Positions 1 to 6,950 of a stretch of 22,614 nt of DNA are shown piece by piece. Position 1 is the first letter of the stretch, and each line of letters opens with the position of its first letter. The stretch is from CAYNKA01 sp964397655 (GTDB taxonomy: Bacteria > Spirochaetota > Spirochaetia > DTKZ01), in NCBI GenBank assembly GCA_964397655.1, contig CAYNKA010000025.1, positions 1-22,614 of the forward strand, in the 5' to 3' direction. The translations under genes were made by a program, and so were the position numbers. Below the pieces are notes generated by a model that was not told the DNA's origin, searched no databases, and saw nothing but the letters and a program-made list of their open reading frames with translations.

Positions 1-478
1 TCCCTTCCATGAAGGTCCCGGTGGTGAGCACGACCTTTTTCGCGGTGAACCTCCGCCCCCGGTCGGTGACGACCCCCTCTATCCTCGTTCCGCTCGAGTC
101 GAGGATGAAGTCGGTGACCGTGTCCTGGAATATGGAAAGGCCTTTCTGCGTCTCCAGGGTGAGCTTGGCGAGGGCGGCGTAGGCCGCCTTGTCCGCCTGC
201 GCCCTGGGGGCCTGTACCGCGGGGCCCCGGCTCCGGTTCAGGATCCTGAACTGGACGAGGGTGGCGTCTATGAGCTTCCCCATCTCGCCTCCCAGGGCGT
301 CGATCTCCCTCACCAGATTCCCCTTGGAGAGCCCGCCGATCGCGGGGTTGCACGACATCCGGCCGATGCAGTCGAGGCTCTGGGTGACGAGGAGGACGGA
401 GCAGCCGATTCTCGCGGAGGCGAGGCAGGCCTCGATCCCCGCGTGTCCGCCTCCGATCACGATGACGTCGAAATCCAT
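1..478 (-). CDS. mnmG: tRNA uridine-5-carboxymethylaminomethyl synthesis protein MnmG (GidA), N-terminal part
   Basis: FAD-binding subunit of the MnmE-MnmG complex, which installs the (carboxymethyl)aminomethyl group at C5 of wobble U34 in certain tRNAs. Only the first 159 codons are present; the gene runs off the left edge of the window (family length about 620). Visible family signatures are the dinucleotide-binding loop GGGHAGIEA near residues 9-17, the MSCNPAIGG segment near residue 48, and RGPAVQAPRAQADK near residue 88. The gene lies 32 nt downstream of mnmE on the same strand, the classic partner order reversed in some genomes. The ATG has no SD. Instead a perfect TATAAT stands 6 nt upstream of it, so an internal leaderless promoter may add to read-through from mnmE. 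Identification is certain; the mode of initiation is an inference. Confidence 0.97.
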   Translation of the reverse strand, partial: MDFDVIVIGGGHAGIEACLASARIGCSVLLVTQSLDCIGRMSCNPAIGGLSKGNLVREIDALGGEMGKLIDATLVQFRILNRSRGPAVQAPRAQADKAAYAALAKLTLETQKGLSIFQDTVTDFILDSSGTRIEGVVTDRGRRFTAKKVVLTTGTFMEG

Positions 479-484
479 GGCGCC

Positions 485-490
485 ATTATA
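485..490 (-). promoter_or_regulatory. Candidate -10 element of a leaderless mnmG promoter
   Basis: A perfect TATAAT reads on the minus strand in the 32-nt mnmE-mnmG gap, followed by six bases (GGCGCC) and then the mnmG ATG. This puts the expected +1 on the A of the start codon. No convincing -35 hexamer is present at 16-18 nt, so promoter activity is an inference from position and from the same geometry at other genes here. Confidence 0.45.
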
Positions 491-510
491 GGAAAAAGCC
501 GACCTTCCGG

Positions 511-1872
511 CTACTTTCCCACGCAGAAGCGGGAGAACATGGCGGAAAGAACGTCGTCCGTGGTGACCTCGCCGGTGATCTCCCCGAGTACGCGGAGCGC
601 GGCCTGGAGGTCCACGGCGAGGACGTCCAGGGGCATGCCCGCGGCAGCTCCCCGCTCCAGCTCGGCGAGGGAGCCGCGGCATCGCTCCAGGAGCGTCTTC
701 TGGCGCTCGGAATCGATGACGACGTCGTGCTCTCCGGCCGCAGCGCCTTCGAGAGCCCGCTTCCCCAGGGCGGAGAGGAGCTCGGGGTAGCCTTCCCCTG
801 TCAGGGTCGAGAGCCCGAGCCAGCCTGAGGGCACGACTTTGCGCAGATCGATCTTGTTCATGACGGGGATGCACCGCTCGCGGAGCGATTCGATCACCTC
901 CTCGTCCTCGGCATCGGGGCCGCGTTCGGCGTCCGCGAGGTAGAGCACGAAGGCCGAGCCTTCGATGACGGCCCGGCTCCGCCTGACTCCTTCGCTCTCC
1001 ACCGGATCGTCGGTCATTCTGAGCCCGGCCGTGTCGTAGAGCCGGACGGGGACGCCTTCGATCTCCACGAGGGCCTCGATGTAGTCACGGGTCGTTCCAT
1101 GGAAGTCGGAGACGATCGAGCGGTCCTCCTTGAGGAAGAGGTTGAAAAGCGAGGATTTTCCCGCGTTCGTCCTTCCCGCGATGGCGACCCGGACCCCTTC
1201 CTGGTAGATCCTGCCGCCGCGGTAGGTGGCGAGGAGTTCGTCGATCCCCGCGGCGGTATTACGCACCGCTTCGAAGGGGAGCGGCTCGTCCCGGACCTCG
1301 TCCTCCGGGTAGTCGAGCCTTATCTCGACCGCGGCGAGAAGCGCGGTGAGATCGTCCTTGAACGCGTTTATCCTGCGCTCCACCGCCCCCGAAAGCCGGT
1401 GCAGGGCGAGGGCCTGGGCCTTTCCGGTCTTGGCCGACACGATTTCCCGGACGGCTTCCGCGCGGGTGAGGTCCATCTTTCCGTGGAAGAAGGCCCGGAA
1501 GGTGAACTCTCCCGGTTCGGCCGAGCGGAAGCCCGCCTTGCCCAGGAGCGCGAGCACCGCCCTCACCCCCGCGGTCCCGCCGTGGCAGAAGATCTCCGCA
1601 CCGTCCTCGCCCGTGTAGCTCTTCGGCGCCCGATAGACCCCCACCACCACCTCGTCGACGCGGGAGCCGGATTCGGGATCGAGGAGGAAACCGTGGAGGA
1701 GGGTTCCGCCGGCCGAGGCGAGGAGTCGCTCCGGCCGGGAAAAGACCTTCGCCGCGAGTGCGATCGAGTCCTTCCCCGAGGTCCTGACGACCGCGACCGC
1801 GCTTTCTCCCCATGGCGTCGCGAGCGCGGCGATGGAATCTTCCGTATCGTAGGCGGCGAGCTTCCCGTGCAT
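511..1872 (-). CDS. mnmE: tRNA modification GTPase MnmE (TrmE)
   Basis: GTPase subunit of the U34 tRNA modification complex with MnmG; cytoplasmic. The 453-residue protein has the family's usual length and order. An N-terminal formyl-tetrahydrofolate-binding domain (about 8-125) contains the YTGEDGAEIFCHGG segment. A helical domain follows, then an inserted G domain with G1 GRTNAGKSS (233-241), G2 GTTRD (259-263), G3 DTAG (280-283) and G4 NKID (339-342). The C-terminal tail FCVGK carries the Cys needed for activity. G1 is slightly unusual (GRTNAGKS where GxPNVGKS is common). The ATG has no SD, but a -35/-10 pair places +1 on the ATG. The gene is cotranscribed with mnmG downstream and diverges from the EAL gene. 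Confidence 0.98.
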   Translation of the reverse strand: MHGKLAAYDTEDSIAALATPWGESAVAVVRTSGKDSIALAAKVFSRPERLLASAGGTLLHGFLLDPESGSRVDEVVVGVYRAPKSYTGEDGAEIFCHGGTAGVRAVLALLGKAGFRSAEPGEFTFRAFFHGKMDLTRAEAVREIVSAKTGKAQALALHRLSGAVERRINAFKDDLTALLAAVEIRLDYPEDEVRDEPLPFEAVRNTAAGIDELLATYRGGRIYQEGVRVAIAGRTNAGKSSLFNLFLKEDRSIVSDFHGTTRDYIEALVEIEGVPVRLYDTAGLRMTDDPVESEGVRRSRAVIEGSAFVLYLADAERGPDAEDEEVIESLRERCIPVMNKIDLRKVVPSGWLGLSTLTGEGYPELLSALGKRALEGAAAGEHDVVIDSERQKTLLERCRGSLAELERGAAAGMPLDVLAVDLQAALRVLGEITGEVTTDDVLSAMFSRFCVGK

Positions 1873-1878
1873 GCGGAA

Positions 1879-1907
1879 ACGATACCGGTTTGCCGGCTGT
1901 GTATCAA
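1879..1907 (-). promoter_or_regulatory. Leaderless promoter of mnmE
   Basis: On the minus strand TTGATA (1907-1902) and TATCGT (1884-1879) are separated by 17 nt. Six bases then separate the -10 hexamer from the mnmE ATG at 1872. The match is 5/6 for -35 and 4/6 for -10. The expected transcription start coincides with the start codon, and no SD is available. Hexamers and spacing are seen directly; leaderless use is inferred. Confidence 0.55.
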
Positions 1908-1989
1908 GTGAGGAGATTCCGCGATGGTGCTTCAGTGTCGATTATTGCAGTATACAAAAAAGTAGGAATTCGATAAACTGGCAACAGAT

Positions 1990-3225
1990 ATGCAGCAAGA
2001 TTGGAACATCCGCGACATTCTCGACAACGAGAGCCTCGTCGTTCATTTTCATCCCATCGTCAGCCTCAAGGAACGCGACATCGTGGGCATAGAAGCCCTG
2101 AGCAGGGGAGTGACGCCGTCCGGGACTCCCGTTGTCCCTCTCGATCTCTTCGGCCGGGCGGAGGAAAGAGGTCTTTCCCTCGAGCTCGACAGGCTCTGCC
2201 GAAAGAAGGCCCTCGAAGCCTTCGCCGAAATTCGGTCCTCCCACAAGCTCCTGCTCTTCGTGAATCTCAACTCGTCGATTCTCGACGAGAAGACCACGGG
2301 CTCGGGACATTTTCTTTCGATGACCCGGACGGCGGGCGTCGCTCCCGATCGGGTCGCGATCGAAGTCGTGGAATCCAGAGTGAGCGACTCGAAGTATCTC
2401 AGGGAATTCTCCACGCGTTACCGGGAAGCCGGATTTCTCATCGTGGTCGACGATTTCGGGACCGAGCACTCGAACCTCGAGCGGCTCATTCAAGTGCGAC
2501 CGGACATCATAAAGGTGGACCGAAACATCATCTCCGGAGTCGAGAGCGACCATTACAAGCAGTCGGTTCTCAAGTCGATCTGCGGCCTGTCGGAGATGAT
2601 CGGAGCTCTCAGCCTCGCGGAGGGCGTGGAGACGATGGAAGAGCTGAACGTCTGTCACCAGCTCGGGGCCGACCTCTTCCAGGGCTTCCTGTTTTCCAAA
2701 CCATCCCAGGGATTCGATGTCCTCGAAGCCGAAACCAGGCGGACGATCGCGAAGACCGTCGATTCCGTCGAGACCTATCTCACGAGGACGCTCAGGCGGA
2801 GGAACGAGGAGAATCAGGGATTCGAATCGGTCACGCAGGACATCGTCCGATCGCTCCGCGGGGCGGATCTGACCTCCTTGGCCGAGAAGTTCTCGCGCTA
2901 CACCGAGCGGTATCCAGCGATAGAATGCATCTATCTTTTGGACGAAAAGGGAAGACAGATCACCGAAACGGTCTGTTCCGGAGCGATGACGAAGAAAGCG
3001 TGCCGTCATACCTTGTTCCAGCCCGCTCCCCGGTTCGCGGACCATTCACTCAAGAATTACTACTATTACATCAAGCATCTGAAGATAAACCGCTACTTCA
3101 CCGATCCCTATCTTTCCCTCGCGACGGGAAACCTCTGCAGGACGATGGCCGTCGTGATCGACATCCGGGGGAGCGGGAATTGCGTCCTGTGTATTGATTT
3201 TCTCGATTCTTCGGGCGATTATTGA
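1990..3225 (+). CDS. EAL-domain c-di-GMP phosphodiesterase with C-terminal sensory domain (YkuI-like)
   Basis: Probable cyclic-di-GMP phosphodiesterase, 411 aa, without membrane segments. The EAL domain spans about residues 10-245 and keeps the catalytic set: EAL at 35-37, Asn in VNLNSS (about 92), Glu in IEVVES (125), DD in VVDDFG (154-155), Lys in IIKVD (175), EGVE (211-214) and Gln in LFQGF (231). It is therefore likely active. The C-terminal third (about 290-411), with a YYYY...RYFTDPY...NLCRTMAVVID pattern, resembles the PAS/Cache-like YkuI_C module. Bacillus YkuI has the same architecture and near-identical length. No partner cyclase is in the window. The ATG has no SD; a TATACA at 1951-1956 may be its -10. 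The N-acetyltransferase gene follows 41 nt downstream and is probably cotranscribed. Confidence 0.9.
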   Translation: MQQDWNIRDILDNESLVVHFHPIVSLKERDIVGIEALSRGVTPSGTPVVPLDLFGRAEERGLSLELDRLCRKKALEAFAEIRSSHKLLLFVNLNSSILDEKTTGSGHFLSMTRTAGVAPDRVAIEVVESRVSDSKYLREFSTRYREAGFLIVVDDFGTEHSNLERLIQVRPDIIKVDRNIISGVESDHYKQSVLKSICGLSEMIGALSLAEGVETMEELNVCHQLGADLFQGFLFSKPSQGFDVLEAETRRTIAKTVDSVETYLTRTLRRRNEENQGFESVTQDIVRSLRGADLTSLAEKFSRYTERYPAIECIYLLDEKGRQITETVCSGAMTKKACRHTLFQPAPRFADHSLKNYYYYIKHLKINRYFTDPYLSLATGNLCRTMAVVIDIRGSGNCVLCIDFLDSSGDY

Positions 3226-3266
3226 TCGTCGATCACGATAGCCGTGTTCGTCGGAGGATGATGCCC

Positions 3267-3731
3267 ATGGATGTGGCCATACGGTCCGCGAAGGTGAAGG
3301 ACGTAGACGGGATATTCAAACTCATCGGCCACATGGCCGACGAAGGCCTCATGCTCAAACGGAGCAAGTACAAGATCGTCACGATGCTCGCGAATTTCCT
3401 CGTGGCGGAGAACGAGAACGGCGCCCTTATCGGCTGCGGGGCCCTGATGCCGCTCTGGACCGATTCCGCGGAGGTCATGTCCCTCGCGGTTGATCCGAAC
3501 GCCCAGGGCAGGGGCGTCGGCAGGAAGATCGTCTATGCGCTCCTCGATAGGGCGAAGGTGCTGGGCTTCCCGGAAGTGATAACCCTCACCTATCAAACGG
3601 AATTCTTCGCCAAGATGGGATTCAGAAGGGCGGACAAGGACAGATACCCCCGCAAGCTTTGGCGGGAATGCCTCGAATGCCCCAAGCTCGAGAACTGCGA
3701 CGAAGTCGCGATGAGCATACTGGTGGGTTGA
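3267..3731 (+). CDS. GNAT-family N-acetyltransferase, ArgA-like (short N-acetylglutamate synthase type)
   Basis: Single-domain GNAT acyltransferase of 154 aa. The acetyl-CoA loop is seen as QGRGVGRK near residue 78, preceded by the beta-4 segment VMSLAVDP. The C-terminus carries KLWRECLECPKLENCDE, the Cys-rich tail I know from the COG1246 short ArgA-like proteins. A role in arginine biosynthesis (acetyl-CoA + glutamate to N-acetylglutamate) is therefore the best guess, though no arg gene is nearby and other amines are possible substrates. Start choice: GGAGG at 3253-3257 is 9 nt before the ATG at 3267. In-frame ATGs at 3258 and 3261 and a TTG at 3222 are too close to or upstream of that SD. 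It lies downstream of the EAL gene on the same strand. Confidence 0.8.
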   Translation: MDVAIRSAKVKDVDGIFKLIGHMADEGLMLKRSKYKIVTMLANFLVAENENGALIGCGALMPLWTDSAEVMSLAVDPNAQGRGVGRKIVYALLDRAKVLGFPEVITLTYQTEFFAKMGFRRADKDRYPRKLWRECLECPKLENCDEVAMSILVG

Positions 3732-3815
3732 TCGCGTTTCGTCGCCGAATCCGGTCTTTATACCATTTTTACGCCGACAATCGATCTTTTTTTACTCATT
3801 TTATGCATGCTTCGG

Positions 3816-3821
3816 TATATT
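3816..3821 (+). promoter_or_regulatory. Candidate -10 element upstream of the small membrane protein gene
   Basis: TATATT follows an AT-rich tract containing TTTACT at 3791-3796, a loose -35 with a long 19-nt spacer. Seven bases separate the hexamer from an in-frame ATG at 3829, the geometry seen at other leaderless starts here. The SD-preceded ATG at 3901 would instead give a leader of about 70 nt. Confidence 0.3.
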
Positions 3822-3900
3822 GTTCCCGATGAACGAGAATGACCGGAGCCGAAAGGCATCCGGTGCTGGCAAAGAAAATCTATGCGATGAGGAGCGATAT

Positions 3901-4065
3901 ATGAACATGGCAGCTTATTTCGTGGCGGCGAGACTTCTGACTGCGGCGGGAGCAATCCTGATCGCGGTCGCGGTGTACGGACTCGCGGCGATGGTCAAAA
4001 GCCTCGTTTCCGGCGGGAAGAAGACCGGAGCGACCGTGAAGCCCGCGTTCTCCGCGGCGAAGTGA
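3901..4065 (+). CDS. Small single-span membrane protein, unknown function
   Basis: Encodes 54 residues with one strongly hydrophobic helix (about 3-31, ending YGLAAMVKSLV) followed by a Lys/Ala-rich tail, so probably an inner-membrane miniprotein with its tail in the cytoplasm. I do not recognise a family. The start at 3901 is supported by GAGGAG at 3889-3894, spaced 6 nt. An in-frame ATG at 3829 would add 24 polar residues and would sit just after a TATATT hexamer, so a 78-residue leaderless form is the alternative. The gene is followed 35 nt later by a strong terminator, which supports it being a real transcription unit. Nothing in the neighbourhood assigns a job. Confidence 0.6.
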   Translation: MNMAAYFVAARLLTAAGAILIAVAVYGLAAMVKSLVSGGKKTGATVKPAFSAAK

Positions 4066-4100
4066 CGCGAAGGCGGCGCATCGGCGCCGCCCGACGAAAA

Positions 4101-4135
4101 AGCCGGCTCCCCTCGGGGGAGTCCGGCTTTTTTTT
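4101..4135 (+). terminator. Intrinsic terminator, probably bidirectional
   Basis: AGCCGG-CTCCCC (4101-4112), loop TCG, then GGGGAG-CCGGCT (4116-4128 with T4122 bulged) forms a 12-bp GC-rich stem followed by eight T. A run of A immediately 5' of the stem gives a shorter U tract on the other strand, so it may also end the aminotransferase transcript that finishes at 4188. Confidence 0.9.
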
Positions 4136-4187
4136 GTCCCGGAAGCGGATCGGGTACGGACGGTTCCGGACCGCGGGCTTGGGCGGT

Positions 4188-5483
4188 TCAGGCGAGGGCG
4201 GCCCTGCAGAGGTCCGCGAGGCGGGCGATGCCCTCGCGGATCGTATCCGGCTTCGAGTTCGAGAAGTTGAGCCTCATGCAGTTTCCTCCCGTGGCGTCCG
4301 GAAAGAAGTCGCGCCCCGGTACGAAGGCTACCTTGCGTTTCAATGCCTCGAGAAGCAGGGCGTTCGTGTCGAGGCCTTCGGGACCGGTCACCCAGAGGAA
4401 CATCCCGCCCTCCGGATGCGTCCAGCGGAAGCCTTCGGGCATGCGGGAGGCGAGTTCCTCCTCCATGACTCCGCAGCGCTCGCCGTAGGCCGACCGGATG
4501 CGTTCCACATGCCTTTCGTTGTCGTTGTCGGCGAGGTAGCGGTCGATCACGATCTGGTCGAGGCTCGATGTGTGGAGGTCCGCGGCCTGCTTCACGATGA
4601 CCATCTTCTCGAGCACGCTCTTCGGCCCGACGGCCCATCCCGTCCTGATGCCGGGAGCGATGATCTTGGAGAAGGTGCTCAGGCTCAAGACCGCGCCGGC
4701 CTCGTCGAAGGACTTGATCGAGGGCAGGTGCTCGCCGCGGTAACGCAGCCTTCCGTAGGGATCGTCCTCCACGAGGATGAAGTTGCGCCTCACTGCGGTC
4801 TCGTAAAGCGCCTTGCGCCGTGAGGCCGAGAGGGTCCTTCCGGTCGGATTCTGGAAATTCGGAATGGTGTAGAGAAATTTCGGCCGGTGCTTCGCGGCGA
4901 GCTCGTCCGCGGCCTCGGGGATGATGCCGTCGTCGTCCGTGGGCACGGGGACGAACCTTCCTTCGAAGCACTGGAAGGACTGGATGGCGGCGAGATAGGT
5001 CGGGTTTTCCGTGAGTATGGCGTCGCCGGGGTCGAGGAAGATCTTGCCGATGAGGTCGAGGGACTGCTGGGAACCGGTCGTAACGAGGACCTCGTCCGGG
5101 GTGCAGGCGACGCCGCGCCTCTTCATCATGCCCGCGATCTTTTCCCTGAGCGGGCGGATACCCTCGGTGGTTCCGTACTGCATGGCCTTGGGGCCGAGCT
5201 CCGAAAGCGCCCGTTCCGCGGCGGCGCGCACCTCGTTCACCGGGAAGAGCTCGGGGGCGGGCAGACCTCCCGCGAAGGAGATGACTTCGGGCTGCTCGGT
5301 CACCTTGAGGATTTCCCTGATGGATGAGGGCTGCATGACGCCCATGCGCCTGGAAAATCTCACGTCTACAGCCGTTCCGTCAACACGGTTGCTTTGAACC
5401 GAGCGATTTTCAAAAATCCCGGTAGTATTCCGACGTGAGTCTTTTGCCTGGTTCGATGGGGTGATTTTTGAAAACGCTTTCAT
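4188..5483 (-). CDS. PLP-dependent class I aminotransferase (2-aminoadipate/aromatic aminotransferase type)
   Basis: Fold-type I aminotransferase, 431 aa, cytoplasmic. The PLP-binding Lys is K273 in LSTFSKIIAPGIRTGW. Other landmarks are FAGGLPAPELFP near the N-terminus, TTGSQQSLDL, PNFQNPTGRT and LVEDDPYG, typical of the LysN/2-aminoadipate transaminase group; the true amino donor is not readable. Start: ATG 5483 has GGAGG (5494-5490) spaced 6 nt. The first ~48 residues, up to the conserved FSRRM, are polar, AT-rich in coding and not part of the usual domain. The next in-frame ATG at 5345 lacks an SD and would cut into the conserved region. The gene diverges from a MocR regulator, the usual arrangement in which a MocR protein controls a neighbouring PLP enzyme. 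Confidence 0.93.
   Translation of the reverse strand: MKAFSKITPSNQAKDSRRNTTGIFENRSVQSNRVDGTAVDVRFSRRMGVMQPSSIREILKVTEQPEVISFAGGLPAPELFPVNEVRAAAERALSELGPKAMQYGTTEGIRPLREKIAGMMKRRGVACTPDEVLVTTGSQQSLDLIGKIFLDPGDAILTENPTYLAAIQSFQCFEGRFVPVPTDDDGIIPEAADELAAKHRPKFLYTIPNFQNPTGRTLSASRRKALYETAVRRNFILVEDDPYGRLRYRGEHLPSIKSFDEAGAVLSLSTFSKIIAPGIRTGWAVGPKSVLEKMVIVKQAADLHTSSLDQIVIDRYLADNDNERHVERIRSAYGERCGVMEEELASRMPEGFRWTHPEGGMFLWVTGPEGLDTNALLLEALKRKVAFVPGRDFFPDATGGNCMRLNFSNSKPDTIREGIARLADLCRAALA
5407..5474. repeat. Pair of operator-like palindromes forming a 12-bp inverted repeat
   Basis: TTTTCAAAAATC (5407-5418) and GATTTTTGAAAA (5463-5474) are perfect reverse complements separated by 44 nt. The first copy, read from 5405, is itself palindromic (GATTTT-CA-AAAATC); the second is nearly so. 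Both lie in the AT-rich 5' end of the aminotransferase coding region, near its divergent promoter. They could be regulator-binding sites or an mRNA stem close to the start codon. Confidence 0.55.
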
Positions 5484-5502
5484 AATGGACCTCCGTTGTT
5501 CC

Positions 5503-5530
5503 TTGCCAAAACCTATCATATTGGTATAAT
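5503..5530 (+). promoter_or_regulatory. Sigma-70-type promoter of the mocR-family gene
   Basis: TTGCCA (5503-5508), a 16-nt spacer and a perfect TATAAT (5525-5530) give an expected start near 5537, about 22 nt before the ATG. An imperfect inverted repeat TATCATA-TTGG-TATAATA (5514-5531) overlaps the -10 region and is a candidate operator for either divergent gene. Confidence 0.75.
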
Positions 5531-5558
5531 ACAGACAAGTCATTAAGGAGTAATCTGA

Positions 5559-6938
5559 ATGATTTCTGTATCGATACAGATTGACGAGGATTCCGATCTC
5601 CCGCTCCACGAGCAGATCTCAGAGGCGATGGCGCGATGCATCAGGGCGGGTGCGGCTCGCGGCGCGCGCCTGCCGTCCGTCCGGGGGCTCGCCGCCCGGA
5701 TCAAGGTGAGTCCCGCTACGGTGGCCTTCGCCTACCGGACCCTCGTGGCGAGGCACCTCGTGGAGGCGTCTCCGAGGTCGGGGTACGTCGTGGCGGCGAG
5801 GTTCGATAACTCGGACGGCAAGGGTCCGCTCAGCCTCGAGAAGATCGAGCCGAATCTGAGACGCCTGCCCACGGCCGAATTCGGCGCCGTACTCGCGGAG
5901 ATCGCGGAAACCGATCCGTCCTCGGGAGGCTACGAGGACTACCGGGGCAACCGGAGGCTCAGGGAGCGTCTCGCCGACCTCGATACGGAAGCGGGATTCT
6001 CCGCGGACCCGGACATGAACATCATCGTCACGGCCGGGGCCCAACAGGCCATCGCCCTGTGCGCGAGAATTCTCGGTTCGGGCAGGCGGGTGGCCATGGA
6101 GGACCCGACCTACCTCGGCGCGCGGATCGCGTTCGCCCGGGCCGGGGCGGAGATCGTTCCCGTTCCTGCCGGAAGGGACGGCCCGGACCTCGCTGCGCTC
6201 GAGAAAGCCGCCGACTCCGTCGACCTCTTCTACGCCTGTCCGACCTATGCGAACCCCACCGGGCGTTCCTGGAGCGTCGAGGTCCGGGAGCGCGTGGCCG
6301 CCCTGGCAGCGAAGAAGGGCTTGGTCGTGATCGAGGACGATTTCCTCGGAGACCTCGACTACCTCGGCGAGAGACTTCCCCGTCTCAAGGCCCTCGCTCC
6401 CGAGGCTGGCATCATCCACGTCCGGACCTTCTCCAAATGCCTCCTTCCCTCGCTCAGGATCGCCGGCGTGACCGCCGACCCGAGGACCGTCGACCTCCTC
6501 CAGAAGGAGAAGACCTGGTCGGACGTCGCGGGGTCCGCGCTTCTCCAGCGGGCTCTCGCGACCTTCCTCGAACGCGGGGGATACCGGGCCTACCTCGAAC
6601 GGGTCCGGCCCTTCTACCGGAAACTCAGGGAGGCGCTCAGGAAGGAACTGGGGAGGGGAGGGGCGGGAATCGTCTACGGTGATCCTCCCGCGGGATTGTG
6701 TCTTTTCTCAACGCTGCCCGAGGGGGTGGACGGATCGCGGTTCGTCGAGGAATGCAGGAGGCTCGGCGTCACGGTCAGTCCGGGACGGGACTACCACCTG
6801 GATCCGGCGGACGGAGCGTCGAGCTTCAGGATCGGTTTCGGCGGCCTGGAGCCCGAGGACGCTCCTCTTCTGGCCAGGACCCTCGAGCGGGCCTGCGAAA
6901 GGGCGGCCATCGGTTCGGAAAGAGTCTCCATCGTATGA
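5559..6938 (+). CDS. MocR-family transcriptional regulator (GntR wHTH + aminotransferase domain)
   Basis: A 459-residue PLP-dependent regulator. The N-terminal GntR winged helix-turn-helix (about 12-80) contains LPSVRGLAARIKVSPATV and the wing RSGYVV. A fold-type I aminotransferase-like domain follows, with PLP Lys K293 in TFSKCLLPSLRIAG, YANPTGRSW and IEDDFLGD. Such proteins (GabR, PdxR, TauR) usually regulate an adjacent PLP or amino-compound gene. Here the obvious target is the divergent aminotransferase, with autoregulation likely. The SD AAGGAG (5545-5550) lies 8 nt before the ATG. The TTGCCA/TATAAT promoter and a 16-bp perfect palindrome spanning codons 3-8 point to control at this end. 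The effector cannot be read from the sequence. The gene ends 12 nt from the convergent hisI. Confidence 0.94.
   Translation: MISVSIQIDEDSDLPLHEQISEAMARCIRAGAARGARLPSVRGLAARIKVSPATVAFAYRTLVARHLVEASPRSGYVVAARFDNSDGKGPLSLEKIEPNLRRLPTAEFGAVLAEIAETDPSSGGYEDYRGNRRLRERLADLDTEAGFSADPDMNIIVTAGAQQAIALCARILGSGRRVAMEDPTYLGARIAFARAGAEIVPVPAGRDGPDLAALEKAADSVDLFYACPTYANPTGRSWSVEVRERVAALAAKKGLVVIEDDFLGDLDYLGERLPRLKALAPEAGIIHVRTFSKCLLPSLRIAGVTADPRTVDLLQKEKTWSDVAGSALLQRALATFLERGGYRAYLERVRPFYRKLREALRKELGRGGAGIVYGDPPAGLCLFSTLPEGVDGSRFVEECRRLGVTVSPGRDYHLDPADGASSFRIGFGGLEPEDAPLLARTLERACERAAIGSERVSIV
5565..5580. promoter_or_regulatory. Perfect 16-bp palindrome over the start of the mocR-family gene
   Basis: TCTGTATCGATACAGA is fully self-complementary and occupies codons 3-8 of the regulator. 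Its right half (ATACAGA) also occurs at 5529-5535, immediately after the -10 element and 45 bp upstream of the repeat copy. This arrangement would suit autorepression through DNA looping or a roadblock. Confidence 0.45.
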
Positions 6939-6950
6939 GAGGGCTTCCTG

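Noticed and set aside
3222..3266. TTG start overlapping the EAL stop for the acetyltransferase
   Set aside because: No SD, and the added residues (MIVDHDSRVRRRMMP) are not family-like; the GGAGG at 3253-3257 favours ATG 3267.
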